Source: UBA10677 sp045654245 (lineage in GTDB: Bacteria > Bacillota > Clostridia > Christensenellales > Pumilibacteraceae). From it: a DNA stretch of 23,791 bases. This document shows positions 15,976 through 23,427 of the stretch, piece after piece. The notes under the pieces were generated by a model. That model had not been told where the DNA came from, did no database searches, and saw nothing but the letters and a program-made list of their open reading frames with translations. The stretch's first letter is position 1. Each line of letters begins with the position of its first letter. The DNA lies in assembly GCA_045654245.1 (NCBI GenBank), contig JAZOMX010000033.1:1-23791 (forward strand), written 5' to 3'. Both the position numbers and the translations under genes were made by a program.

Positions 15976-17856
15976 ATGAATAAGTTCGTAAAAGATTGCA
16001 TAGGCAAAGATAAAGTTTACGCTCGTAGAGTGCGTACTGACGAGTTTTATCAAGTGCCCGGGGGTAGTTTTATTTATTCGGGCGAGTACGATAAGGCTAA
16101 TAAATTCGTAGAAAGACATCAACTTTTAAACGAAACGCTTTGGGAGATGTTTATAGAAATGTACGCCGTTCGCCCTGACGACGTTGATAGAGGTTGGAGA
16201 GGCGAATACTGGGGCAAAATGATGCGTGGTGCGTGCTGGACTTATAAGTACACCCAAAACCCTAAACTATACGAGATGCTGAAAAAAGCGGTAATCGGCT
16301 TGCTTGATACCGCCGACGACCTTGGTAGAATAGCGTCTTATACGACGAACGCCGAGTTTAACGGCTGGGATATGTGGTGCAGAAAGTACGTCTTACTTGG
16401 ACTTCAATATTTTCTCGAGATTTGTCCCGAGAAGAGTTTAAGAAAAAGAATAGTTAAGGCTATGAAAAAGCACCTTGACTACATAATTAGTAAAGTAGGC
16501 GTGGGCGAGGGAAAGAAAGATATTTTGGATACCTCCTCACACTGGGGCGGACTTAACTCATGTTCAATCCTAGAACCGGTAGTAAGACTATATTCGTTAA
16601 CGGGCGACAAAAAATACCTTGATTTTGCGCTCTATATTGCAGAAACTGGTGGAAGTAAGGACGATAATATCGTAGAACTTGCGTTCAAGAACGAGAAAAA
16701 ACCGTACCAGTTCGCAGTAACCAAGGCTTACGAGATGATGTCCTTTTTCGAGGGCTTGCTCGAACTTTACCGTGTTACCGGCATAGCGAAATATAGAACG
16801 GCGTTCTTTAATTTCCTTGATTCCGTAATAGAGACGGATTACACGATTATCGGTTGTAGCGGTTGCACGCACGAACTTTTTGATAATAGCACTAAGATGC
16901 AAACGGAAAAGAGTGACCTTATTATGCAAGAGACTTGCGTAACGGTAACCTTTATGAAAACTTGTTTGCAAGCGCTTTGTATGACGGGCGAGGCAAAATA
17001 CGCTGACTGTATTGAACGCTCGGCGTATAACGCTATGCTAGGAAGTGTAAACTTTAAGGAAAACACTTACGTAGGTATTCAGGTATGTAATGAAACGGCA
17101 AAGTATAGAGAGTGCGACGAATTTATTAAGAGTATCGGCGGTCTTACTTTCGATAGTTACGCACCCCTATACAAAGAGAGAAGAAATCGTACGGCGGGTG
17201 GATTTAGACTGATTGATGGCGGAAGAATGTACGGCTGTTGCGCTTGTATCGGCTCGGCAGGAACGGCGCTCGTGCCTAACTATTCGATAATGTCATCAAA
17301 GAACGGTTTTGTGTTTAACACCTATATTGCAGGCTCTTTCGTAGCGAAAACGCCCAAGGGCAAGAAGGTTGCGTTTACGATAAAGACTAATTATCCTTAC
17401 GAGGGAAGAGTGGAAATCGAAATGGCAACGGTAAAACCCGAGAGTTTTACGCTAGCGTTTAGAGTGCCTTCGTTCGTTAGTACGCTTGAGATAAACGGCG
17501 AGAGCGTAGCGGTAACGCCTAACGAGTACTACCTTATTGAAAAGGAGTGGTCGGGCATTGAAAAGATTATGCTCGTTATGCCGTTAGAACTAAAAGCGGT
17601 ACAACTTAACGGTAAGGTTGCTCTTGAGAGAGGAAATATCGTTTACGGACTTGATAATCGTAACCAAGATATCAACGCAGTAGTAACCGAAAATATTACC
17701 GAAGTTAAGGAAACGGACAAAGACTTCGATTGTCGTAGTGCGCTCGAGGTAACTTTCGACAACGGAACGACGGTAAAGGCTACGGACTTTGCCTCGCTAG
17801 CCTCCGACTGGGATAGAAAGGACTGCTACGCTACGGTATGGATAGATAAACAATAA
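15976..17856 (+). CDS. GH127-family glycoside hydrolase (beta-L-arabinofuranosidase-like)
   Basis: The protein has 626 residues and no signal peptide, so it should be cytosolic. It matches the GH127/DUF1680 architecture: an N-terminal (alpha/alpha)-barrel region (about 40-430) and C-terminal beta domains (about 430-626). The zinc-thiolate catalytic centre of characterised GH127 enzymes (ExC and CC, one cysteine being the nucleophile) is visible as ETC (Glu319, Cys321) and GCC (Cys421, Cys422). Glu300 in HELF is the likely counterpart of the acid/base Glu. The expected reaction is release of L-arabinofuranose or a related sugar from oligosaccharides imported into the cell, but specificity cannot be read from sequence. 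It follows mnmA by 12 nt with AAAGGGTGA as ribosome-binding site and ends the operon at a terminator. A sugar gene in a translation operon is an odd context. Confidence 0.85.
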   Translation: MNKFVKDCIGKDKVYARRVRTDEFYQVPGGSFIYSGEYDKANKFVERHQLLNETLWEMFIEMYAVRPDDVDRGWRGEYWGKMMRGACWTYKYTQNPKLYEMLKKAVIGLLDTADDLGRIASYTTNAEFNGWDMWCRKYVLLGLQYFLEICPEKSLRKRIVKAMKKHLDYIISKVGVGEGKKDILDTSSHWGGLNSCSILEPVVRLYSLTGDKKYLDFALYIAETGGSKDDNIVELAFKNEKKPYQFAVTKAYEMMSFFEGLLELYRVTGIAKYRTAFFNFLDSVIETDYTIIGCSGCTHELFDNSTKMQTEKSDLIMQETCVTVTFMKTCLQALCMTGEAKYADCIERSAYNAMLGSVNFKENTYVGIQVCNETAKYRECDEFIKSIGGLTFDSYAPLYKERRNRTAGGFRLIDGGRMYGCCACIGSAGTALVPNYSIMSSKNGFVFNTYIAGSFVAKTPKGKKVAFTIKTNYPYEGRVEIEMATVKPESFTLAFRVPSFVSTLEINGESVAVTPNEYYLIEKEWSGIEKIMLVMPLELKAVQLNGKVALERGNIVYGLDNRNQDINAVVTENITEVKETDKDFDCRSALEVTFDNGTTVKATDFASLASDWDRKDCYATVWIDKQ

Positions 17857-17870
17857 TAAATAAAGAAAAG

Positions 17871-17900
17871 ACGGCGGTAGAAATATCGCCGTTTCATTTA
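17871..17900 (+). terminator. Terminator of the secA-GH127 operon
   Basis: ACGGCGGTA and TATCGCCGT form a 9-bp stem closed by a GAAA tetraloop (17880-17883), with one G-U pair, followed by TTCATTTA. The U-tract is interrupted, but the stem is strong. Confidence 0.8.
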
Positions 17901-17929
17901 CAAAATTTTAGGTATATAAACGGAACATT

Positions 17930-17935
17930 TTGACA
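17930..17935 (+). promoter_or_regulatory. Candidate -35 of the ferritin-like gene
   Basis: TTGACA is a perfect -35 hexamer 38 nt before the start codon. The best -10 is TATTAA (17951-17956) at a short 15-bp spacing, inside the palindrome; transcription would then begin close to the start codon and exclude the AAGGAG. The promoter is therefore uncertain. Confidence 0.35.
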
Positions 17936-17941
17936 CATACT

Positions 17942-17956
17942 TTAATATCATATTAA
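17942..17956 (+). promoter_or_regulatory. 7-1-7 palindrome, candidate operator
   Basis: TTAATAT-C-ATATTAA is a perfect inverted repeat with a one-base centre, overlapping the only plausible -10. Fur, PerR and Zur boxes also have 7-1-7 symmetry; this one matches five of seven positions per arm of the PerR-type TTATAAT half-site. Its place before a diiron protein gene is suggestive, but AT-rich palindromes also arise by chance. Confidence 0.4.
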
Positions 17957-17973
17957 AAGGAGTGTAAAAAAAG

Positions 17974-19251
17974 ATGAATCCGTTTGAACAAAAAGGAATA
18001 GAAGTTAGCAGTTCTTATATGAACTGGAAACAAATGTATCCCAAAGCGTACGACAAGAACGCAACCGACCCGTACACCAAAACGCGAATAATCCTCGCAA
18101 ACGGTGGAGAATTTGAGGCGAACTGGTTTTCGCATAACTTTGCTCGTCACGAGATAGAACCTGCGTTAAAACGCGAACTAGCCCTCGTTAGAGCGAGTGA
18201 GAAACAGCAACAACTGAAAATATCGTTGCTTAAGCCTGCAAATGAAAGTCAGTTAGAGCACACGATTGCTTACGAGCAACTCGCCGTAGATTTGACGGCG
18301 GAATTAGCCAAGCGAGAGCCCGATTGCAACGTAAAAAAAGCGCTCGACTTTGCTCTACTAGAGGATTTTGACCACCTATATCGTTACGCCGACCTACTTG
18401 ATATGACGCAGGGGATTAAGGCGGAAACGCTAGTGGGCAGATACACGGAGATTATGCCGGGGCGACCGACCGTAGCGCATCACCGTTATCCTGCGGACAA
18501 CGTGCGATATGGCATAAACGCCAAGACGGCGTCCACCGAAACGGTATTAGCAACAATGATTATTACTGCGGCGGAACAGCAAACAATGAACTACTATATG
18601 AATATAACGAACCTAGCCAAAACTGAAATGGCGAGAAGACTATACCAAGAAATTGCGCTCGTCGAGGAAGAACACGTCACGCATTACGAGTCGCTTCAAG
18701 ACGCAAACGCAACTTGGCTTGAGTGCTGGTTGTGGCACGAATATACGGAGTGTTTCGTTTACTGGTCGAACTATATGACGGAGAGCGACCTAGCAATTAA
18801 GAAGTTTTGGGAAGAGAATTTTCTCGTAGAAGTCGGACATCTAAAGCGTGCCGAGGCTATGCTGAAGAAGTACGGGAAGAAAGACGCGAGCGAAGTAATT
18901 AAAAATCAAGAGTTCCCTGCGCCCCTTTCGTTGCACGAAAATATTGAATACGTACGCGAAATTTTAGGAAGCACGGTGCAGTTTACCTCGCAAGCGGAGG
19001 GGTATGAGCGCATAGAAAAACTTGCTCCCGACAGTAAATTTTTCTATTTCCAAGATATAATCAACAATCCCGTGGAGAGTGCGCCGTCGCATATCGTAAT
19101 CGAGAAATATATCGCGCGCAACGGAAAAGATTATCGTTACAGCAAAAAGGCGAACCCGATAGCCGAACTACGCAACCAAAGAGAAGATAATACCGAGGTT
19201 GGCCGTATGCCTGGCGCAGCGCCAAGCACGGATTTTAAGTGCAACAAGTAA
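17974..19251 (+). CDS. Ferritin-like diiron protein with three half-sites
   Basis: The 425-residue protein is not assigned to a named family, but it carries the iron-ligand pattern of ferritin-like/rubrerythrin-type helical bundles. Three half-sites have identical spacing: Glu101 with DFDH (Asp131, His134), Glu201 with EEEH (Glu231, His234), and Glu256 with EVGH (Glu286, His289). In each the acidic residue is 30 and the histidine 33 positions after the first Glu. Two half-sites make one diiron centre, so the third is unpaired within a chain. There is no rubredoxin-type cysteine domain, signal peptide or membrane segment. The N-terminal 80 and C-terminal 110 residues have no recognised domain. 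AAGGAG (17957-17962) precedes the ATG by 11 nt. Likely roles are peroxide or oxygen reduction, or iron handling. Confidence 0.7.
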   Translation: MNPFEQKGIEVSSSYMNWKQMYPKAYDKNATDPYTKTRIILANGGEFEANWFSHNFARHEIEPALKRELALVRASEKQQQLKISLLKPANESQLEHTIAYEQLAVDLTAELAKREPDCNVKKALDFALLEDFDHLYRYADLLDMTQGIKAETLVGRYTEIMPGRPTVAHHRYPADNVRYGINAKTASTETVLATMIITAAEQQTMNYYMNITNLAKTEMARRLYQEIALVEEEHVTHYESLQDANATWLECWLWHEYTECFVYWSNYMTESDLAIKKFWEENFLVEVGHLKRAEAMLKKYGKKDASEVIKNQEFPAPLSLHENIEYVREILGSTVQFTSQAEGYERIEKLAPDSKFFYFQDIINNPVESAPSHIVIEKYIARNGKDYRYSKKANPIAELRNQREDNTEVGRMPGAAPSTDFKCNK

Positions 19252-19287
19252 ACGCAACGAGAGATTTTCGTTAAGATTTGCGGATAG

Positions 19288-19342
19288 AAAAAAGCCCACG
19301 ATATTTTGCAAAAAAGCGAAATAGAGAGGGCTTTTATTTTTT
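19288..19342. terminator. Bidirectional terminator between convergent genes
   Basis: AAAAGCCC (19290-19297) pairs with GGGCTTTT (19328-19335); the 30-base interior holds a smaller hairpin (TTTTGC/GCGAAA). T-runs flank it in both directions (ATTTTTT on +, TTTTTT on -), so it can end both the ferritin-like gene and the DegV-family gene, whose stop codon lies in it. Confidence 0.85.
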
Positions 19343-20152
19343 AAGAGCGATAACCGTTGCTTTTGTGCCGAGAAGAGCGGTGGCGTAAAGACCTAGGTTT
19401 GATATTTGCGTGGGAATAAGCGACGGTAAGTTTTGAGTAGGCTCGGTAAGTGACGAGAGCGAAACGAAAGCCGAATTGCTAACTAATGCTTTCTCCTCGA
19501 TTTTTTTGGCGAGCGACTGCCCTCCCTTGTGCCGAGAAAGAAGAGTGAACTCTCCGTTTTTGATTTCGTACAAGTAAAGTGGAGCGAGGTTACTGCCCTT
19601 ATTCGAGTGAGGGGGAACGAGTCCGCAGTCGATAAGAGCGTTTACGCCTTCGGTTACAACGAAAGTGGATAGCGAGTTTTTAAGTTCGGTAAGTTCTACG
19701 AACGCCTCGCCAACGCCGTAGCCTTGCTCCCGAAGAGAGATTGCTTTTTCGACGAGCGGTTGCATAGCGGAGGAAAAAGCGGAAGTATCGAGAACGAAGA
19801 TTTGCGCTTTAGGAAATTTCACGGACGACTTTATTGCAGATTTTTGCGCAAAATCGAACGCTCTTGAAAAGGCTGAGCCAACGCTTAAGTGCAAAATTTG
19901 AGTTACGCCCGTTTCCAAGATTTTGTCGAAATAATCGTCGTACGATAGCGGAGAAACGGGCACGGCGAAAAGATGCTCTCCGTCGTTTAAGCGTGAACGG
20001 AGCGCCTCGTAATCGCTAAAAAGTGTTAAGTTGTCGTGAACGGGTTCGGTGCGGTTGAGGCGGAACAAGAATTTCTTATATTTTACGCCGAACGCTTTAA
20101 GTTGAGCGTAATCGATATCGCACGCGCCGTCCACGGAAAGGAAAAAACTCAT
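19334..20152 (-). CDS. DegV family protein (fatty-acid-binding-like)
   Basis: DegV-fold proteins bind a fatty acid and, as FakB, present it to the kinase FakA. Matches here are the N-terminal strand and helix MSFFLSVDGACDIDYAQL, SPLSYDDYFDKIL (family 'SqPsp.dF'), LHLSVGSAFSRAFDFAQ (family 'SS.lSGTyqsA'), VLDTSAFSSAMQPLVEKA and a GYGVGEAFVELTEL helix. The tail is weakly conserved, without the usual GGR segment, so ligand binding is uncertain. The start is set at the inner Met (20152), giving 272 residues: the outer ATG at 20167 lies upstream of the -10 of the only good promoter, whose predicted +1 is the A of the inner ATG. No Shine-Dalgarno precedes either Met. Divergent from the radical SAM gene; no fakA is nearby. 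Confidence 0.78.
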   Translation of the reverse strand: MSFFLSVDGACDIDYAQLKAFGVKYKKFLFRLNRTEPVHDNLTLFSDYEALRSRLNDGEHLFAVPVSPLSYDDYFDKILETGVTQILHLSVGSAFSRAFDFAQKSAIKSSVKFPKAQIFVLDTSAFSSAMQPLVEKAISLREQGYGVGEAFVELTELKNSLSTFVVTEGVNALIDCGLVPPHSNKGSNLAPLYLYEIKNGEFTLLSRHKGGQSLAKKIEEKALVSNSAFVSLSSLTEPTQNLPSLIPTQISNLGLYATALLGTKATVIALKK

Positions 20153-20158
20153 ATCAAT

Positions 20159-20187
20159 ATTATACATATAAAGCGGAGATAAAGCAA
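20159..20187 (-). promoter_or_regulatory. Promoter of the DegV gene, predicted leaderless start
   Basis: On the minus strand TTGCTT (20187-20182) and TATAAT (20164-20159) are separated by exactly 17 bp. Seven bases beyond the -10 is 20152, the A of an in-frame ATG. Confidence 0.75.
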
Positions 20188-20225
20188 GGTTTTTCGCAAA
20201 AATGGTGGAATAAAATATTTAGCGG

Positions 20226-20254
20226 TTGACTATGAGAGCGGAAAAGTATATAAT
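20226..20254 (+). promoter_or_regulatory. Promoter of the radical SAM gene, predicted leaderless start
   Basis: TTGACT (20226-20231) and TATAAT (20249-20254) are separated by exactly 17 bp. Seven bases beyond the -10 is 20261, the A of the start codon. No Shine-Dalgarno is present. The -35 boxes of this and the divergent promoter are 38 bp apart. Confidence 0.82.
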
Positions 20255-20260
20255 AACGGT

Positions 20261-21130
20261 ATGAGTAAGTGTAATCTATGCCCGAGAAAATGCGGAGTAG
20301 AGCGAGGGGTTGAGACGGGGTATTGCCACGCGCCCGACGAATTCGTGCTCTCCAAAATAATGTTACATCACGGCGAAGAGCCGGTAATCAGCGGAACGCA
20401 AGGTAGCGGAGCGTTGTTTTTTTCGGGTTGTAATCTTCGTTGCGTGTACTGTCAAAACTATTCCGTATCGGCAAAAGAGAAAGGCGAGCGAGTGAGCGAG
20501 GACAGGCTTGAATACGAGATTTTCAAGTTGGTAGAAAAAGGCGCGCACAATATAAATCTAGTAACGGCAGGACACTACGCCCGAAAACTAATTCCCTTGC
20601 TTGAAAAAATCAAGCCGAAAATGACAGTCCCTATCGTATATAACACTTCGGCGTATGAGAGCGAGAGCGTAATAAAAGCGCTCGACGGGCTAGTGGATAT
20701 ATATTTACCCGACTATAAGTATGCGTTTTCGGATTTGGCAAAAAAGTACTCGCAAGCGGAGGACTATCCCGAAATAGCGGAGCGTGCAATCGGAGAAATG
20801 GTACGGCAACAGCCTCGGAGCGAAATCGAGAACGGGCTTATTAAAACCGGCGTGATAATCCGTCACCTAGTTTTGCCGGGGGAGAGAGCGAACGGCGTAG
20901 CGGTAATGGAGCGAATCGCCGAGAAGTTCAAGGGAGCGCTAGTGAGCGTAATGCGACAATACACGCCAAAGTTCAACCGTTCTGAGTATAAGAACTTGTC
21001 GAGAAAGGTAACGGGCTTTGAGTACGATAGCGTGGTTAACCGAGCAATAGAGTTAGGATTAGACGGGTATATTCAAGAAAAAGGGTGCGAAACTGACGCC
21101 TTAACGCCCGATTTTAGTAAAATTTATTAA
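20261..21130 (+). CDS. Radical SAM protein, PflX type
   Basis: The 289-residue protein has a radical SAM [4Fe-4S] site in GCNLRCVYCQN (Cys57, Cys61, Cys64) and four N-terminal cysteines (CNLCPRKCG, Cys4/7/11, and Cys22), the layout of the PflX branch of proteins resembling pyruvate formate-lyase activating enzymes. It should cleave S-adenosylmethionine reductively; the substrate of this branch is not established, and no glycyl radical enzyme is adjacent. VTAGHYARKLIPLLEKIK, YNTSAYES and VDIYLPDYKYA are typical of the family. The start is fixed by the promoter: the predicted transcription start coincides with the ATG and there is no ribosome-binding site. No terminator is evident before the next promoter 17 nt after the stop. 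Confidence 0.85.
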   Translation: MSKCNLCPRKCGVERGVETGYCHAPDEFVLSKIMLHHGEEPVISGTQGSGALFFSGCNLRCVYCQNYSVSAKEKGERVSEDRLEYEIFKLVEKGAHNINLVTAGHYARKLIPLLEKIKPKMTVPIVYNTSAYESESVIKALDGLVDIYLPDYKYAFSDLAKKYSQAEDYPEIAERAIGEMVRQQPRSEIENGLIKTGVIIRHLVLPGERANGVAVMERIAEKFKGALVSVMRQYTPKFNRSEYKNLSRKVTGFEYDSVVNRAIELGLDGYIQEKGCETDALTPDFSKIY

Positions 21131-21147
21131 AAACGGCTAGGATAGAC

Positions 21148-21176
21148 TTGTCAAGAACGATTTAATTTGCTAATAT
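21148..21176 (+). promoter_or_regulatory. Promoter of the DUF2188 protein gene
   Basis: TTGTCA (21148-21153) and TAATAT (21171-21176) are separated by 17 bp. The start near 21183 gives a leader of about 27 nt with CGGAGT at 21197-21202. Confidence 0.7.
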
Positions 21177-21209
21177 ATTACTGCTTGAATAAATAACGGA
21201 GTAAAAAAG

Positions 21210-21767
21210 ATGGCAAAATTAACTGCTGAAGAAAGAGCCAAGAAAAAAGAGACCGAAAAACGTCGCAAAGACGGAATAAAGATGGCTGAAAAGAGAGCGA
21301 AAGCGGAGGCTCGATTAGATAAAATAAAAGAAAAGGAAGAGCGTAAAGCGGAAAAGGCTCGTGCAAAAGAGAACAAGCGCAGAGCAAAGAAAGGCTTACC
21401 ACCGCTTGAAGAGGCCAAAAAGCCTACTGATATTGCGCCCAAAAAAGTAGAGCCGAAAGAGGAAACGCCCAAAGAAGAAACGCCTACCGTAAGCGACGAG
21501 GTAGCCGTTGCGGAGGAAGAGCCGAGCGAGAGCGAAGAGGTAGCCCCCACCGAAGAAAAGAAATCGGTGCCTATCAACTATCACGTTTCACTTCGAGAGG
21601 ACGGACGCTGGCAAGTGAAGAAAGCCAAGGGCGAGAGAGCAATCAAGTTGTTTTCGACGCAAGCGGAGGCAATCGCGTTTGCAAAAGAGAGAGCGGAGCG
21701 AATGGACGGGTCGGTGACGATACATAAAAAGGACGGAAAAATCCGCAAACAGAACTACAATAAATAG
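21210..21767 (+). CDS. Charged low-complexity protein with C-terminal DUF2188 domain
   Basis: The protein has 185 residues in three parts. Residues 1-65 are an almost uninterrupted Lys/Arg/Glu/Ala-rich helix, strongly basic and likely coiled. Residues 66-120 are a Pro/Glu-rich acidic linker with KEETP repeated. Residues 121-185 resemble DUF2188: NYHVSLREDGRWQVKKAKGE, a central helix with FSTQAEAIAFAKERAE, and a GSVTIHKKDGKIRKQNY end. DUF2188 has no established function. There is no signal peptide or membrane segment. The basic helix could bind nucleic acid, but that is inference. It is the only gene here ending in TAG. The symporter gene begins 62 nt downstream. Confidence 0.75.
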   Translation: MAKLTAEERAKKKETEKRRKDGIKMAEKRAKAEARLDKIKEKEERKAEKARAKENKRRAKKGLPPLEEAKKPTDIAPKKVEPKEETPKEETPTVSDEVAVAEEEPSESEEVAPTEEKKSVPINYHVSLREDGRWQVKKAKGERAIKLFSTQAEAIAFAKERAERMDGSVTIHKKDGKIRKQNYNK

Positions 21768-21817
21768 GAAAAATGAATTGGGGTTGAGAACGAACAACTC
21801 CATTTCTTATGAAAAAA

Positions 21818-21823
21818 AAGGAG
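21818..21823 (+). promoter_or_regulatory. Shine-Dalgarno that fixes the symporter start
   Basis: AAGGAG lies between two in-frame ATGs and is 6 nt before the second (21830), so the first ATG at 21809, whose codons contain this site, is probably not used. Confidence 0.8.
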
Positions 21824-21829
21824 AAAAAA

Positions 21830-23254
21830 ATGGAAGTACTTGAAAAAATCGTAGCGTTTTTGGGCGATAACATTAGCCTGATTTTAACGGTTGGTATTTT
21901 TATCGTCGGAATATTTATGACGGTAAGAATTAAGGGTGGACAAGCGACTCGCTTGGGCACGGGAATAAAGAACGTATTTACCGAAGAGAAAGGCGCAAGC
22001 GGAGACGTAAGCACTTTTGGTGCGTTCTGCACGGCGTTGTCGGCAACGATAGGCACGGGAAACATAGTCGGCGTAGCGACTGCAATTTGTGCAGGAGGCC
22101 CCGGCGCATTATTTTGGATGATAATCGCAGCGTTTTTTGGAATGGCGACGAAGTATGCCGAGTGCTTGCTTGCGATAAAATATCGTAGAGTTGACGGCAA
22201 CGGAAGTTTCGTAGGCGGACCTTTCCTTTATATAGAAGACGGAATGGGCAAGAAATGGAAATGGATGGCGTACTTCTTTGCAATCTGCGGAGTTTTGTGC
22301 TGTCTAATGGGCATAGGCTCGTTCTCGCAAATCAACAGTATGTCGTCTGCGCTCAACGTAATGATACCCTCGGCGGTAGCGTTCTCAATCGGAGGGGCGG
22401 CAATCACTTGGACGGTAATAATCGGTGGAATAGTGCTAGGCGTTATAATAGCGCTCGTAATCCTAGGCGGAATAAAGAGCATTTCCAAAGTATCGACCTT
22501 GGTAGTACCGTTTATGGCGGTAATATATATAGTTCTTTGCTTGTTCGTACTCTTTACCAACCTTACGGTAATCCCCAGCGCGCTTAAAGCAATCGTAGTA
22601 GGAGCGTTCAACCCTAGAGCCGTAACGGGAGGCGTAGTAGGAACGGTAATCGTTGCTATGCAAAAGGGTGTAGCGAGAGGAATATTCTCCAACGAGGCAG
22701 GACTAGGCTCTGCGCCGATAGCCACCGCAGCGGCGAAAACGAACAGTCCCGTTCGTCAAGGCTTAATCGGTATGACGGGCGTATTCTTCGACACGATAAT
22801 CATTTGTTTGCTTACGGGCTTAACGGTAGTAATCGCAGGCTCGTGGAACGTAGGCCTTGAGGGTTTTGCAGTAACTTCGTCTGCGTTCGTTAAAGCAATT
22901 CCGTTCTTGCCTGCAAAATTAACCGAGGCAATACTTTCAATATGCTTACTCTTCTTTGCATTTACGACGATACTCGGCTGGAGTTATTACGGAGACAGAT
23001 GCGTTTCGTACCTAACCGGTGGAAAGAAGAAATGGTCAACGGCATTTAAAATCGTTCATATCGTCCTAATCTTCGTTGGACCTTACCTAACCGTATCGCT
23101 CGTTTGGGATATTGCCGACGTAGTAAACAGTTTAATGGCGTTCCCCAACCTAGTAGCGCTAATCGCTCTTTCGGGCGTAGTCGTTAAAGAGACCAAGGAA
23201 TATTTCCGTAAGGGCGGAAAAGAAATGCTCGACGGCGAAACGAAAACCGAATAA
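21830..23254 (+). CDS. Alanine/glycine:cation symporter family protein (AGCS)
   Basis: This 474-residue polytopic membrane protein imports small neutral amino acids such as alanine or glycine with Na+ or H+. About ten hydrophobic segments can be read; the first is SLILTVGIFIVGIFMTVRI. Family signatures include SATIGTGNIVGVATAICAGG, GPGALFWMII with FFGMATKYAE, the FSNEAGLGSAPIATAAA segment and GWSYYGDRC. Substrate and coupling ion cannot be told from sequence. The chosen start removes seven Lys-rich residues encoded over the ribosome-binding site. It may be co-transcribed with the DUF2188 gene, since no terminator separates them, only a bulged hairpin near 21773-21804. A strong terminator follows. 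Confidence 0.9.
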   Translation: MEVLEKIVAFLGDNISLILTVGIFIVGIFMTVRIKGGQATRLGTGIKNVFTEEKGASGDVSTFGAFCTALSATIGTGNIVGVATAICAGGPGALFWMIIAAFFGMATKYAECLLAIKYRRVDGNGSFVGGPFLYIEDGMGKKWKWMAYFFAICGVLCCLMGIGSFSQINSMSSALNVMIPSAVAFSIGGAAITWTVIIGGIVLGVIIALVILGGIKSISKVSTLVVPFMAVIYIVLCLFVLFTNLTVIPSALKAIVVGAFNPRAVTGGVVGTVIVAMQKGVARGIFSNEAGLGSAPIATAAAKTNSPVRQGLIGMTGVFFDTIIICLLTGLTVVIAGSWNVGLEGFAVTSSAFVKAIPFLPAKLTEAILSICLLFFAFTTILGWSYYGDRCVSYLTGGKKKWSTAFKIVHIVLIFVGPYLTVSLVWDIADVVNSLMAFPNLVALIALSGVVVKETKEYFRKGGKEMLDGETKTE

Positions 23255-23270
23255 TAGTAAAATCTAGTAA

Positions 23271-23305
23271 AAAAGAGGTAATCGGCTTTGCGGTTGCCTC
23301 TTTTT
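23271..23305 (+). terminator. Terminator of the symporter gene
   Basis: AAAAGAGGTAATCG pairs with CGGTTGCCTCTTTT over 14 bp, with two G-U wobbles, around the loop GCTTTG; a T-run ends it. The A-run on the 5' side could allow reverse-direction use. Confidence 0.9.
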
Positions 23306-23349
23306 CTATATAGAATTTAAAACTGTATAGAATTTTTTTTGAAAAATTA

Positions 23350-23378
23350 TTGTTTTTCTTCTTAATATATGCTATTAT
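23350..23378 (+). promoter_or_regulatory. Promoter of the secreted protein gene
   Basis: TTGTTT (23350-23355) and TATTAT (23373-23378) are separated by 17 bp in an AT-rich tract, giving a leader of about 43 nt with GGAGGA at 23417-23422. Confidence 0.6.
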
Positions 23379-23427
23379 AAAATATATTGCGCAAAGATGC
23401 GCTAAAAAAATTTAATGGAGGAATTTT

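Noticed and set aside
19212..19224. TGGCGC-A-GCGCCA palindrome near the 3' end of the ferritin-like gene
   Set aside because: It is within coding sequence, its one-base centre gives a strained hairpin, and the real terminator lies downstream.
20153..20167. Five extra N-terminal residues on the DegV-family protein
   Set aside because: These codons contain the -10 box of the only good promoter and are not preceded by a ribosome-binding site.
21809..21829. Seven Lys-rich N-terminal residues on the symporter
   Set aside because: The Shine-Dalgarno lies within these codons and is well spaced for the ATG at 21830.
23309..23335. Direct repeat TATAGAATTT (two copies, 17 bp apart) after the symporter terminator
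   Set aside because: It is short and AT-rich in an AT-rich tract; no further copies or function are evident.
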